NCBI GenBank assembly: GCA_902767395.1
Contig: CACXHI010000036.1
Coordinates: forward strand, 1 to 24,418
DNA: 24,418 bases
DNA from: Oscillospiraceae bacterium
GTDB taxonomy: Bacteria; Bacillota; Clostridia; Oscillospirales; Oscillospiraceae
Reading direction: 5' to 3'
Part shown: in pieces, positions 1 through 7,083 of the stretch
Position numbering within the stretch: the stretch's first letter is position 1
Layout: the number at the start of each line of letters is the position of its first letter
Made by a program: the position numbers and the translations under genes
The notes under the pieces: model-generated
Told to the model about the DNA's origin: nothing
Seen by the model: only the letters and a program-made list of their open reading frames with translations
Database searches by the model: none

Positions 1-1640
1 CGCTTCATGGCGGCGTAGTGGGTGGAGCCGGAGTCGAACCAGCCGTCGAGGGTGTCCTCTTCTTTTGTGAAGCCTTCCTTGCATCCGCAGTGAGGACAAA
101 CAAAGCCCTCGGGCAGGATCTCAGAGGCGTCTTTAGCAAACCATGCGTTTGAGCCTTCCGCTCTGAAAAGCTCGGAGACAGTATTTATAGTTTCGTCAGT
201 TACGATAGGCTTGCCGCAGTCCTTGCAGTAGAAGACCGGGATCGGCAGACCCCAGCGGCGCTGGCGGGAGATGCACCAGTCGTTGCGCTCGCGGATCATG
301 GAGATCAGGCGGTCCTTGCCCCACGCGGGCAGCCAGCGCACGTCCTCGCAGGCAGCAGCGGCCTCATCCTTGAAGGAATCGACGGAGCAGAACCACTGCG
401 GCGTGGCGCGGAAGATGATCGGGCTCTTGCAGCGCCAGCAGTGGGGATAGGAGTGGATCACGTTCTCGGAGGCGAAGAGCATTCCGCTCTGCTTCATATC
501 CGCCAGAATGACGGGGTTGGATTCGTCGGTCTTCATGCCGGCGTCCTTGCCGGCGTAGTCGGTGTGGCGGCCCACGTCGTTCACGGGGACGATCAGCTCC
601 AGACCGTAGCGCATACCGGTCTGATAGTCCTCGGGGCCGAAGCCGGGAGCGGTGTGGACGCAGCCCGTACCGGAGTCCATCGTCACGTAGTCGGCGTTGA
701 CCAGCAGTGAGGTCTTGTCCAGGAAGGGGTGCTTTGCCAGCATATACTCAAAGAAGCTGCCGGGGTGAGTCTCGAGGATTTCCCAGTGCTCAAAGCCGCC
801 GATCTGCATGACCTTTTCCGTCAGGGCCTCCGCCATGACGTACATCTCGCCGTTGGGAGCCTTGACGATGACGTAGGACTCCCGGGGATGGAGGGCAATG
901 CCCATGTTGCCGGGCAGGGTCCAGATCGTCGTCGTCCAGATCACGAAGAAGAGCTTGCTCAGATCGAGGTGGGCCAGCTTGCCCTGATCGTCCTGCATCG
1001 GGAACTTGACGTAGACGGTGGTACAGGGCTCGTCCTGATATTCGATCTCGGCCTCGGCCAGAGCGGTCTCGTCCTTGGGGCACCAGTTGACGGGCTTCAG
1101 ACCCTTGTAGATATAGCCCTTGCGGTACATTTCGCCAAAGACCTTGACCTCCTCGGCCTCGAACGCCTTGTCCATCGTCAGATAGGGATGCTCCCAGTCG
1201 GCCACAATGCCCAGACGCTCAAAGCCCTTGCGCTGCCGGTCCACGTAGTCCAGAGCGAAGTCGCGGCAGGCGGAGCGGAAGTCGGGCACGGACATGGCCT
1301 TGCGGTTGAGCTTGTTCTTCTTGATGATGGCGGACTCAATCGGCATTCCGTGGTTGTCCCAGCCGGGAACGTAGGGGGTGTCGAAGCCGCGCATCGCGTA
1401 GGAGCGGATGATAAAGTCCTTGAGGGTCTTGTTCAGCGCGTGGCCCATGTGAATGTCGCCGTTGGAGAACGGAGGGCCGTCGTGAAGGATGAACTTGGGC
1501 TTGCCCGCGTTCTTCTCGCGCAGCGCGGTGTAGACGTCGATTTTGTTCCAGCCCTCCAGCATGGCAGGCTCCCGCTGCGGCAGCGCGCCGCGCATCGGAA
1601 AATCGGTTTTCGGGGTGATGATGGTGGTTTTGTAGTCCAT
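1..1640 (-). CDS. ileS: Isoleucyl-tRNA synthetase, N-terminal part (truncated by window edge)
   Basis: This class I aminoacyl-tRNA synthetase charges tRNA-Ile with isoleucine in the cytoplasm. About 546 of roughly 900-1000 expected residues are visible; the C-terminus lies beyond the left edge. The start ATG gives MDYKTTIITPKTDFPMRG, with an AGAGGA-type ribosome site upstream. The nucleotide-binding signature HDGPPFSNGDIHMGHA (HIGH motif, around residue 63) is clear, followed by the editing domain, a Cys-rich pair (CWRC, CKDC...CPHC) seen in clostridial IleRS, and WFDSGSTH near the edge. The KMSKS loop is not reached. The frame stays open from start to edge. Its usual partner, a T-box leader, is present but lies about 1.6 kb upstream, beyond an LRR gene and repeats. 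In Bacillus the same divIVA-ileS order is known. Confidence 0.96.
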   Translation of the reverse strand, partial: MDYKTTIITPKTDFPMRGALPQREPAMLEGWNKIDVYTALREKNAGKPKFILHDGPPFSNGDIHMGHALNKTLKDFIIRSYAMRGFDTPYVPGWDNHGMPIESAIIKKNKLNRKAMSVPDFRSACRDFALDYVDRQRKGFERLGIVADWEHPYLTMDKAFEAEEVKVFGEMYRKGYIYKGLKPVNWCPKDETALAEAEIEYQDEPCTTVYVKFPMQDDQGKLAHLDLSKLFFVIWTTTIWTLPGNMGIALHPRESYVIVKAPNGEMYVMAEALTEKVMQIGGFEHWEILETHPGSFFEYMLAKHPFLDKTSLLVNADYVTMDSGTGCVHTAPGFGPEDYQTGMRYGLELIVPVNDVGRHTDYAGKDAGMKTDESNPVILADMKQSGMLFASENVIHSYPHCWRCKSPIIFRATPQWFCSVDSFKDEAAAACEDVRWLPAWGKDRLISMIRERNDWCISRQRRWGLPIPVFYCKDCGKPIVTDETINTVSELFRAEGSNAWFAKDASEILPEGFVCPHCGCKEGFTKEEDTLDGWFDSGSTHYAAMK

Positions 1641-1742
1641 AGATTTACGTCCTCTCTTATGATGAAGTAACAAGTATTCAGAAACGCTGAGTCGTGGCGA
1701 TTGTTTGCTTCGCAAACGCGGAGTGACACCAACGGAACGGGT

Positions 1743-1891
1743 GTAGGGACGAGCATTGCTCGTCCGGCATTCGGAACGAATGCAATTTGCCGAAGGCAAA
1801 TCGAACGTACCGTACAGCCGCAACGCAGGGGGATCGCCCTGCCGGGCGATTGTTTGCTTCGCAAACGCGGACGCGCAATGCGCGTCCCTAC
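1743..1891. repeat. Composite palindromic element, copy 1 (REP-like family 1)
   Basis: A 149-bp element bounded by GTAGGGACGAGC and its complement, CGTCCCTAC. Inside are further small palindromes: GCATTCGGAACGAATGC, GATTTGCC/GGCAAATC-type arms, ATCGCCCTGCCGGGCGAT and GTTTGCTTCGCAAAC. The right terminal arm is the variant GGACGCGCAATGCGCGTCC. It matches copy 2 almost base for base and the copy near 21.8 kb in inverted order. Confidence 0.9.
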
Positions 1892-1910
1892 ATTCTTCCC
1901 GTGACACTGC

Positions 1911-2060
1911 GTAGGGACGAGCATTGCTCGTCCGGCATTCGGAACGAATGCAATTTGCCGCAGGCAAATCGAACGTGCCGTGTCGCAGCAACGCAGGAAA
2001 GAGCGCCCTGCCGGGCGATTGTTTGCTTCGCAAACGCGGACGAGCATTGCTCGTCCCTAC
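1911..2060. repeat. Composite palindromic element, copy 2 (REP-like family 1)
   Basis: A 150-bp near copy of the element at 1743-1891, in the same orientation and only 19 bp away. Both ends carry the GGACGAGCATTGCTCGTCC palindrome. Differences from copy 1 are mostly single substitutions, including compensating changes in stems, which suggests that pairing is kept. Confidence 0.9.
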
Positions 2061-2178
2061 AACCGCAATCGCTACGTGCGTCAGCGTGGCGCACAGTGTG
2101 CGCCGCTGCCGGGCGTGGGTGCGGGTCGTGCGGGCGGTCTCGACATGACGCGCCAGCGTTGGACGCTTGCGGGGATAT

Positions 2179-2300
2179 CCAAAAGGGGGATGACCCCTTT
2201 TGGCCGTTTGAATGAGGGGTGTCCAGAGGGGGGAGAGATTCGGAATCTTCCCCCTCTGGCCGGTTCTTTCCCCCCTTTCTTGCCGGGACAAGAAAGGGGG
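2179..2300. repeat. Three consecutive strong hairpins
   Basis: Three perfect or near-perfect inverted repeats follow one another. The first is a 10-bp stem, CCAAAAGGGG / CCCCTTTTGG (2179-2203). The second is CCAGAGGGGG / CCCCCTCTGG with an inner GATT/AATC stem (2223-2259). The third is a 12-bp stem, CCCCCTTTCTTG / CAAGAAAGGGGG (2271-2300). None is followed by a long U-run on either strand, so they are not simple intrinsic terminators. They may be one non-autonomous mobile unit or a folded RNA. Confidence 0.75.
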
Positions 2301-2366
2301 CCGCCGGAGGCATGACCACGGAACGGAATGTCGTTACGTCAGTTTGTATTTCAGAAAACAGAATAA

Positions 2367-3047
2367 TCAGTAATCCTTTTCTTTGCCACAACGGCTGCAT
2401 CGTTTCCAGAAAACCCCTTTGAATTCTCCTCCACAATACGCGCATTTTCCATGTCTTATATAATAAGACATTACCCACGGAGACACAGGACGAGAATAAA
2501 AGTTTCCGATTGTACAATAATCATGTTCTGGTTCCACAACCTTCAAATTTTGACAATAGTAGAAAGAATTCCTTTCAAGCTTAGGCATTCTTCTGGGAAA
2601 GGTAATATGGGTTAGGCCATAACATCCCTCAAAAGCGCTTTGCCCGATCAACACTAATCCTTCTGGAAAAGAAATATGCGTCAGTCCTGTGCAGTTCATA
2701 AATGCGGCGTCTGCAATCCGCTTCAGCCCCTTTGGAAACGTCACCGAAGTGAGATATTGCATTCCCTTGAAGCATTCTCTTCCAATTTCCTGAACATCAT
2801 CCGGGATCACAATCTCTGTATCTCTCCCCCGATAATGGAGCAGAACGCCTGCTTGAATATCAAAATCTGCGCTTGTGGTTTTGACAACGCCTGCAACGAA
2901 GACAGTGCCTCGGATTTCTTGTATTTTCTCTCTGAGTCGGGGAAGGGCATATTTTGTGCCGCAATAATCACAAATTGCAAACTGGCCGCCCGGCTGCATG
3001 GTAAGAGAACCGTTGCAAACATCACATCGTAATGCAATTTTTTCCAT
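2367..3047 (-). CDS. BspA-type leucine-rich-repeat protein with two zinc-ribbon ends
   Basis: A 226-residue protein of unknown role. The start MEKIALRC is chosen because AAGGAGG lies 7 bases upstream; a longer frame begins inside the T-box leader and is rejected. The N-terminus has a zinc ribbon (C8, C11, C26, C29). The middle has about four LRR_5 repeats of roughly 23 residues, of the form LTSVTFPKGLKRIADAAFMNC. The C-terminus has a second ribbon (C202, C205, C217, C220). There is no signal peptide or membrane segment, so it is probably cytoplasmic, unlike many surface BspA proteins. Base composition is clearly more AT-rich than its neighbours, suggesting recent acquisition. It sits downstream of a T-box and upstream of ileS. 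Binding to a protein or nucleic acid is inference only. Confidence 0.8.
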   Translation of the reverse strand: MEKIALRCDVCNGSLTMQPGGQFAICDYCGTKYALPRLREKIQEIRGTVFVAGVVKTTSADFDIQAGVLLHYRGRDTEIVIPDDVQEIGRECFKGMQYLTSVTFPKGLKRIADAAFMNCTGLTHISFPEGLVLIGQSAFEGCYGLTHITFPRRMPKLERNSFYYCQNLKVVEPEHDYCTIGNFYSRPVSPWVMSYYIRHGKCAYCGGEFKGVFWKRCSRCGKEKDY

Positions 3048-3088
3048 ACAAATCCTCCTTGCATAGAAACTGAAATAAGAGTGAAAAA

Positions 3089-3230
3089 CACTGTTTTGAG
3101 CCGTGCGGGTCGTGGGGGAACGCCGACCCCTACGAACCAGCGTCGTCCCGTGGGAACCGTGGCGCACTGGATGTGCGCCGCTACACGGCGGTGCGGGACG
3201 GGGAACCCGTCCCCTGCGGGGCGGCGAACA
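3089..3230. repeat. Short palindromic repeats downstream of the T-box terminator
   Basis: Three different palindromes are packed here: a GTGGGGGAACGCCGACCCC unit (about 3109-3130), GGCGCACTGGATGTGCGCC (3161-3179, family 2) and GGGACGGGGAACCCGTCCC (about 3196-3214, family 3). The same sequences recur elsewhere in the window. No gene is seen. Confidence 0.7.
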
Positions 3231-3268
3231 GGAAAACGCCTCCGTCTCAACTAAGAGACAAAGGCGTT
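3231..3268 (-). terminator. T-box intrinsic terminator
   Basis: The stem AACGCCT / AGGCGTT (3235-3241 with 3262-3268) is extended by GTCTC / GAGAC around a six-base loop and followed on the minus strand by TTTT. It lies just downstream of the T-box sequence, as expected for the terminator form of this switch. Confidence 0.85.
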
Positions 3269-3485
3269 CTTCCTCTGCGGTACCACTCTTATTGCTATGG
3301 CCGGGCCATAGCCGCTCAAGCATGGTGTAACGCCCATGAAACGCCCCGGTCTACTGGGGAAGCTTCGCTTCCCGTTGGGCGGGGTGCTCGGGGAGGATCC
3401 GCGATTCGTCCGAACACCGTCTTCCACCAGCCGACGGCTCTCTGTGCTTCGGTGCGAAGCGCACGTTCCCTTCAACGCAGGGTAT
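3235..3485 (-). promoter_or_regulatory. T-box leader, probably isoleucine-specific
   Basis: On the minus strand this leader carries the conserved T-box AGAGTGGTACCGCAGAG (3273-3290), preceded by GGGCGTTACACC-type antiterminator-side sequence and a Stem I region with AGAGAG and GGTGGAAG. The specifier region reads GGATCCTCCCCGAGC; aligned by spacing to the GAG that closes known specifier loops, the codon is ATC (Ile, 3396-3398). A second ATC lies at 3403-3405. Uncharged tRNA would stabilise the antiterminator and allow transcription onward. The first downstream gene is the LRR gene; ileS follows 1.6 kb later, and is the likely ancestral target. Confidence 0.88.
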
Positions 3486-3508
3486 TCAATTCATTCCGAA
3501 ACGCGGGA

Positions 3509-3537
3509 GCGTGGCGCACTGGATGTGCGCCGCTACA
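3509..3537. repeat. Family 2 palindrome between divIVA and the T-box
   Basis: The sequence GTGGCGCACTGGATGTGCGCCGCTAC is the same as the copy at 3159-3184 on the other side of the T-box. The two copies flank the leader in the same orientation. Confidence 0.75.
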
Positions 3538-3560
3538 GGCGCGTGGGTGCGGGTCGGGCG

Positions 3561-4208
3561 TTATTCCGGTCTGTAGTTTTTGCCGAACTTGAGGTTGGCG
3601 AATTTCGCCGTGGTGCGCTCGTCAAGAGTGGGCATCACCTTGGTGGCGGAGGAATCGGGCAGTCTGGGTTCGGTTCTGGGCCGGGGCGAATCGCCGGTGA
3701 TCCGGCTCACGTTCTTCTCAATCTGGGCGGCAATGTCCGCAGGGCTGTCGCTTCTGCGGCTGGGGCGTTCCTCGGCCTTGGGCTTCTTGGAAGCGGGCGC
3801 ATCTGCGGAGAGCTCCCGCTTGAGCGCCTCCAGCGCCTCCTGCTGGCGGGCAAGCTGGGCCTCCACCGCGCGCACAAAGTCGGCGGTGGCCTGCTTCGCC
3901 TGACGAAGACGCTCCGCCTCCGCCTCCGCTGCGGCGTTCGACGCGGGCGCAGCAGGGGCCGCGTCGGCAGGGGCCTGTTGACTGCGGGCCTTCGCAAGCG
4001 CGGCCTTGACCTCGCTCTCGTTGGCGCGATAGCTCTCCAGCCGCTCCACCAGAAGCCGCATTTTGCTCTTGAGCACAGCGTTTTCCTTGTAGAGGGTCAC
4101 ATAGTCCTGCATCAACGGTTCGAGTACGTCGTCCACGGACTTCATCACGTAACCGCCGATCTTGGCCTTCTCAAAGGAAATTTCCTGTAAATCTTGGGGT
4201 GTCAGCAT
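3561..4208 (-). CDS. divIVA: DivIVA-family cell division/polarity protein
   Basis: A 215-residue coiled-coil protein. The N-terminus MLTPQDLQEISFEKAK...GY matches the DivIVA lipid-binding segment, and residues about 30-75 and 105-150 are predicted long helices rich in Ala, Glu and Lys. DivIVA binds curved membrane at septa and poles and recruits partners. The middle and C-terminal tail are low-complexity (Ala/Pro, then Arg/Ser/Pro-rich), so sequence similarity is confined to the front. An AAGGA ribosome site precedes the ATG. It follows sepF, as in the Bacillus ylmE-sepF-ylmG-ylmH-divIVA-ileS order, although ylmG and ylmH are missing here. It could also be called a DivIVA-domain (GpsB-like) protein. 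Confidence 0.88.
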   Translation of the reverse strand: MLTPQDLQEISFEKAKIGGYVMKSVDDVLEPLMQDYVTLYKENAVLKSKMRLLVERLESYRANESEVKAALAKARSQQAPADAAPAAPASNAAAEAEAERLRQAKQATADFVRAVEAQLARQQEALEALKRELSADAPASKKPKAEERPSRRSDSPADIAAQIEKNVSRITGDSPRPRTEPRLPDSSATKVMPTLDERTTAKFANLKFGKNYRPE

Positions 4209-4287
4209 GGCAGACGGTTCCTTTCTGTACTTTCACTGGGCGCGCGGCGCACAGGTGCGCCGCTGCAGAACGCCGTGGCGCGGAGCT
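4209..4287. repeat. Family 2 palindrome between sepF and divIVA
   Basis: The short spacer contains GCGGCGCACAGGTGCGCCGC (about 4245-4264), a near-perfect palindrome of the same family as those near 2.1, 3.2, 3.5 and 8.7 kb. Confidence 0.7.
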
Positions 4288-4779
4288 TTAGAAGTAGACG
4301 CCGCTGTTCTCCAGCTCCTCCACCAGATCCCCGACGATCTCCACGTTGAAGGGGGTCAGGATGTAGGTGGAAATGGCGACCTTCTTGATTTTCCCGTCCA
4401 GCGAATAGGCTGCGCCGGAGAGGAAATCGACCAGACGGCGGGCAACGTCCTTGTTGGTGGACTCCAGATTCAGCACAACGGCCTTCTTGTCACGCAGATG
4501 GTCTGCGATTTCGGTCACGGTGTCGAAGCGGTCGGGCTTGACCAGAATCACCTGCATGGCGGTGTTGGTGTTCAGGTTGACCACCTTGGCGGGGCCGGAG
4601 CGGCGGGAGCTGCCGGTGGCAGGGGTCTCGGGGGCGGCGAAGGCGGAGCGGCGGGAAGCAGCGGGAGCGGGTTCGGGCTCCTGCTCCAGAGCGTCCTCTT
4701 CCTCGTCATATTCGTACTCGTCCAGATCGTCCTCGTTATACGGTCTGGTCAGCTTCTTGAGTTCGTCCATCAGTCCCAT
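4288..4779 (-). CDS. sepF: Cell division protein SepF
   Basis: A 163-residue protein that bundles FtsZ filaments and links them to the membrane during septation. The N-terminal amphipathic anchor is MGLMDELKKL. An acidic, disordered linker (about residues 15-65) follows, then the SepF core from KVVNLN onward with LVKPDRFDTVTEIADHLRDK, VVLNLE and the terminal FLSGAAYSLDGKIKKVA. Length is typical of the family. An AGGAGG-type site lies just upstream of the ATG. It is the third gene of a tight run with the HlyD-like and PLP homeostasis genes. Confidence 0.96.
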   Translation of the reverse strand: MGLMDELKKLTRPYNEDDLDEYEYDEEEDALEQEPEPAPAASRRSAFAAPETPATGSSRRSGPAKVVNLNTNTAMQVILVKPDRFDTVTEIADHLRDKKAVVLNLESTNKDVARRLVDFLSGAAYSLDGKIKKVAISTYILTPFNVEIVGDLVEELENSGVYF

Positions 4780-4820
4780 GGTGCGGTTTCCTCCTATGTA
4801 TCTGTATCAAATTATTGTCG

Positions 4821-5516
4821 TCAGTTGTAGTGCCGGGCGCCGAAAATGGCGGTCCCTATGCGGATCATGGTGCTGCCCTCGGCAATCGCGTCCTCAAAGT
4901 CGTCGCTCATGCCCATGGACAGACAGACCATGGATACATTATCGTATTTTTTCCCGTCAATGTCAATAAAAAGATTTCTCATTTTTGCAAAATATTTACA
5001 ATTATCCCCCTTTTTTTCGGAAATTGGGGGTATTGCCATCAGACCGCGCAGGAAAACACCCGGAAACTGGCCCATCTGACCTGCCAGCGCCAGCGTCTGC
5101 TCGCAGGAAAAGCCGCCCTTTTGGGGCTCCGCCCCGACGTTGACCTCCAGCAGGATCTCCTGCCGGACGCCCAGACGCAGGGCCGTTCGGTTCACGGCCT
5201 CCAAAAGCTCCAGCCGATCGACGGACTGGATCAGATCGACCTTGCCCACGACCTTGTTGACCTTGTTGGTCTGCAAATGCCCGATGAAATGGACGGGGCG
5301 GCCCTCGTAAGCGCCGAGGGGCTGCTTTTCCGTCAGCTCCTGCACGCGGTTTTCGCCGCAGCAGTCCACGCCCGCCGCCACGGCCTGACGGACCCGCTCG
5401 GCGTCGTTCATCTTGGTGGCGGCGCAGAGTAGAATCTCCTCCGGCGCCCTTCCGGCGGCGCGGGCGGCCTCGGCCATTCTCCTGCGGATCGCCGCAACGT
5501 TTTCTGCAATGCTCAT
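4821..5516 (-). CDS. YggS/YlmE-family pyridoxal phosphate homeostasis protein
   Basis: A 231-residue alanine-racemase-fold protein that binds PLP and is thought to keep free PLP low; it has no known catalytic reaction. PLP would attach to K35 in CAATK. Further family motifs are GENRVQE, HFIGHLQTNK, LLEVNVG and the phosphate-binding end LSMGMSDDFEDAIAEGST, then RIGTAIFG. The start overlaps the stop of the upstream HlyD-like gene by 4 bases (ATGA), showing translational coupling. In Gram-positive bacteria this gene (ylmE) lies next to sepF, as it does here. One oddity is the AT-rich stretch around 4920-5030 encoding EKKGDNCKYFAKMRN, which is more AT-rich than the rest. Confidence 0.95.
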   Translation of the reverse strand: MSIAENVAAIRRRMAEAARAAGRAPEEILLCAATKMNDAERVRQAVAAGVDCCGENRVQELTEKQPLGAYEGRPVHFIGHLQTNKVNKVVGKVDLIQSVDRLELLEAVNRTALRLGVRQEILLEVNVGAEPQKGGFSCEQTLALAGQMGQFPGVFLRGLMAIPPISEKKGDNCKYFAKMRNLFIDIDGKKYDNVSMVCLSMGMSDDFEDAIAEGSTMIRIGTAIFGARHYN

Positions 5517-6733
5517 TGTACCATGACCTTTCCGTTAAACATCTCTCCGGTGGTGAGGATGATCGCATCCTCCGGCCAGAGGTTTTTGGTGCTGGACTTG
5601 TCCAGCTTGACGATGAAGCAGTCGCCGTCGTCAAAGAGAATTTCGATCGACTTCCACGTGGCCTCCGCGCCCACCAGAACGTAAACGCCGCTCTCGCCCT
5701 CCTCGTTGACGTAGATCGCGGTTTTGGGAATGCGCAGACCCGAAACCGAGGAGAACATCAAATCGGCGGTTTCCGTGCGGGAGGAGACCGCGTTTTGAAT
5801 GTAGGAATCCGAGGACAGCACAAGGATGCAGCGCTCGTTTTCCGACGGGCTGATGCGCTCAATCTTCATCCGCACCGGCTCGTAGAAGTCAAAGGCGAAG
5901 TTGACGTCGATCCAATCCCCCACGCGGAGGGTTTCCACGTTTTTCAGGGGGACGATGGAGGCAAAATACCACTTCGGGGACAGAACCAGCTTGCCGATGG
6001 CCTCGGTGTAGAGGTGGCCGATGCCCTCATATTTTGCCAGCGCGCTGACCGTGGCGGTTTCCAGAAAGGCGGGCGTCAAAACGTCCTCATACCCGTCGAT
6101 GCGGGAGGAGAAGAACCCGGACGCCGGGGCCGAGACCTGCCCGGCCTGTGCAGCGCCGGCCTCGGCGTAGAGCTCAGAGAGCTGGCTCTGCACCGCGGCA
6201 AGACGGCTGCGGAGCACGTCCACGTTGCTGCTGGTGATATAACGGCGCAGCACGTAAGGCTTGAGCGATTCGGCGGCGGTGTTGGCGGAGGCATACTCGC
6301 GGCGGGAGGCAAACCGGGCAACCTGCGTCATCAGATCCAGAATCTCCCGGTCCAGCGTCGCGGAATCGACGTCCGTGGAGGCGAAGGAATCGGCGCGGCG
6401 AAGTCCCTCCGCCGCCGCCTCCAGCTCCTCAATGCGGGCCTGCCGCGCCTTGGCTGCCTCGTCGAGAAAGACGTTTGCTACGGTCTGGCCCTTGCCAACC
6501 TTCTCGCCCTCGGCGCGGGCAAGCACCACGACGCCCTCGCCCGGGGCCTCCAAAAGCTGCTCAGAACGCACCAGGAAGCCGGAGGTGGTAATCCCATCGC
6601 CGACTTCATAGCGCACTGCCTTATAAATGCTGTAGCTGTCCCCGGAGACCCGGGTGAAGGAAAAGATCAGGTAGCAGGCCACGATGCAGACCAGCGTGAC
6701 TACCACTGCCTTCATAAACTTGTCCCCTCGCAT
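5513..6733 (-). CDS. HlyD-like membrane-anchored adaptor protein
   Basis: A 406-residue protein with one N-terminal membrane helix (about residues 7-27, KAVVVTLVCIVACYLIFSF), so most of it should lie outside the membrane. After the helix come a lipoyl-like half motif (GFLVRSEQLLEAPGEGVVV), a GEKVGKGQTVA turn, a helical coiled-coil region (about 90-180) and beta-rich adaptor domains (about 190-400). This layout resembles HlyD/RND-type periplasmic adaptors, yet no transporter lies beside it. The start has GGAGG about 6 bases upstream; an internal ATG seven codons on is an alternative. It begins the run HlyD-like, yggS-like, sepF, divIVA, which suggests an envelope or division role, but the function is unknown. 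Confidence 0.8.
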   Translation of the reverse strand: MRGDKFMKAVVVTLVCIVACYLIFSFTRVSGDSYSIYKAVRYEVGDGITTSGFLVRSEQLLEAPGEGVVVLARAEGEKVGKGQTVANVFLDEAAKARQARIEELEAAAEGLRRADSFASTDVDSATLDREILDLMTQVARFASRREYASANTAAESLKPYVLRRYITSSNVDVLRSRLAAVQSQLSELYAEAGAAQAGQVSAPASGFFSSRIDGYEDVLTPAFLETATVSALAKYEGIGHLYTEAIGKLVLSPKWYFASIVPLKNVETLRVGDWIDVNFAFDFYEPVRMKIERISPSENERCILVLSSDSYIQNAVSSRTETADLMFSSVSGLRIPKTAIYVNEEGESGVYVLVGAEATWKSIEILFDDGDCFIVKLDKSSTKNLWPEDAIILTTGEMFNGKVMVQ

Positions 6734-6774
6734 AAGGAACCTCCTTGCCGCGCTCCACGAGGGGAATTCAGACG

Positions 6775-6996
6775 TTAAACGCTGAATTTCACCGGCCTTG
6801 CCGGAACCACGGTGGAGATCGCGTGCTTGTAGATCATTTGCTGGCGGCCCTCGGAGACGAGACAGACCACGAAGCTGTCGAAGCCGGTGATCACGCCCTT
6901 CATTTGAAAGCCGTTCATCAAAAAGACGGTGACGAATTGATGCTCTTTGCGGATGTCGTTCAGGAACAGATCCTGTAAGGTTTCGTTTGCTGCCAT
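6775..6996 (-). CDS. hfq: RNA chaperone Hfq
   Basis: A 73-residue Sm-like protein that forms hexameric rings and binds small RNAs and mRNAs. The Sm1 region is FLNDIRKEHQFVTVFLMNG then GFQMKGVITGFDSF, and Sm2 is QQMIYKHAISTV. It lacks the long C-terminal tail of the enterobacterial protein, as is normal in Bacillota. GAGGG lies upstream of the ATG. It follows miaA, an order conserved widely. The gap to miaA contains the heptamer inverted repeat. Confidence 0.97.
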   Translation of the reverse strand: MAANETLQDLFLNDIRKEHQFVTVFLMNGFQMKGVITGFDSFVVCLVSEGRQQMIYKHAISTVVPARPVKFSV

Positions 6997-7083
6997 AGGG
7001 TTTCCCTCATTTCTATGTAATCTGCGGCGTCAGCCACAGCCCTATGGTAGCAGATTTCCGGTGTCAAATGCAGTTGAAATCGG

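Larger units (their letters stand above)
1641..2366. repeat. Repeat-filled spacer between ileS and the LRR gene
   Basis: This 726-bp stretch holds no convincing gene. It contains a partial palindromic fragment (about 1697-1715, with GTTTGCTTCGCAAAC), two full ~150-bp composite palindromic elements in the same orientation, a GGCGCAC/GTGCGCC palindrome at 2089-2105 and three strong hairpins at 2179-2300. Open frames on both strands here translate the repeats and have no credible ribosome site. Confidence 0.85.

Noticed and set aside
1743..2060. Possible CRISPR array
   Set aside because: There are only two units of 150 bp here, themselves palindromic, with no regular short spacers and no cas genes.
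2179..2300. Intrinsic terminators after the LRR gene
   Set aside because: The hairpins are strong but no U-run follows on the minus strand, so a terminator call is not supported.
1787..2517. Several 66-209 codon frames through the repeat field
   Set aside because: They encode repeated phrases such as LFASQTRT and CNLPQANRT from the palindromes in both directions; no ribosome site fits.
3048..3323. N-terminal extension of the LRR protein
   Set aside because: The extension translates the T-box and repeats; AAGGAGG directly before MEKIAL marks the real start.
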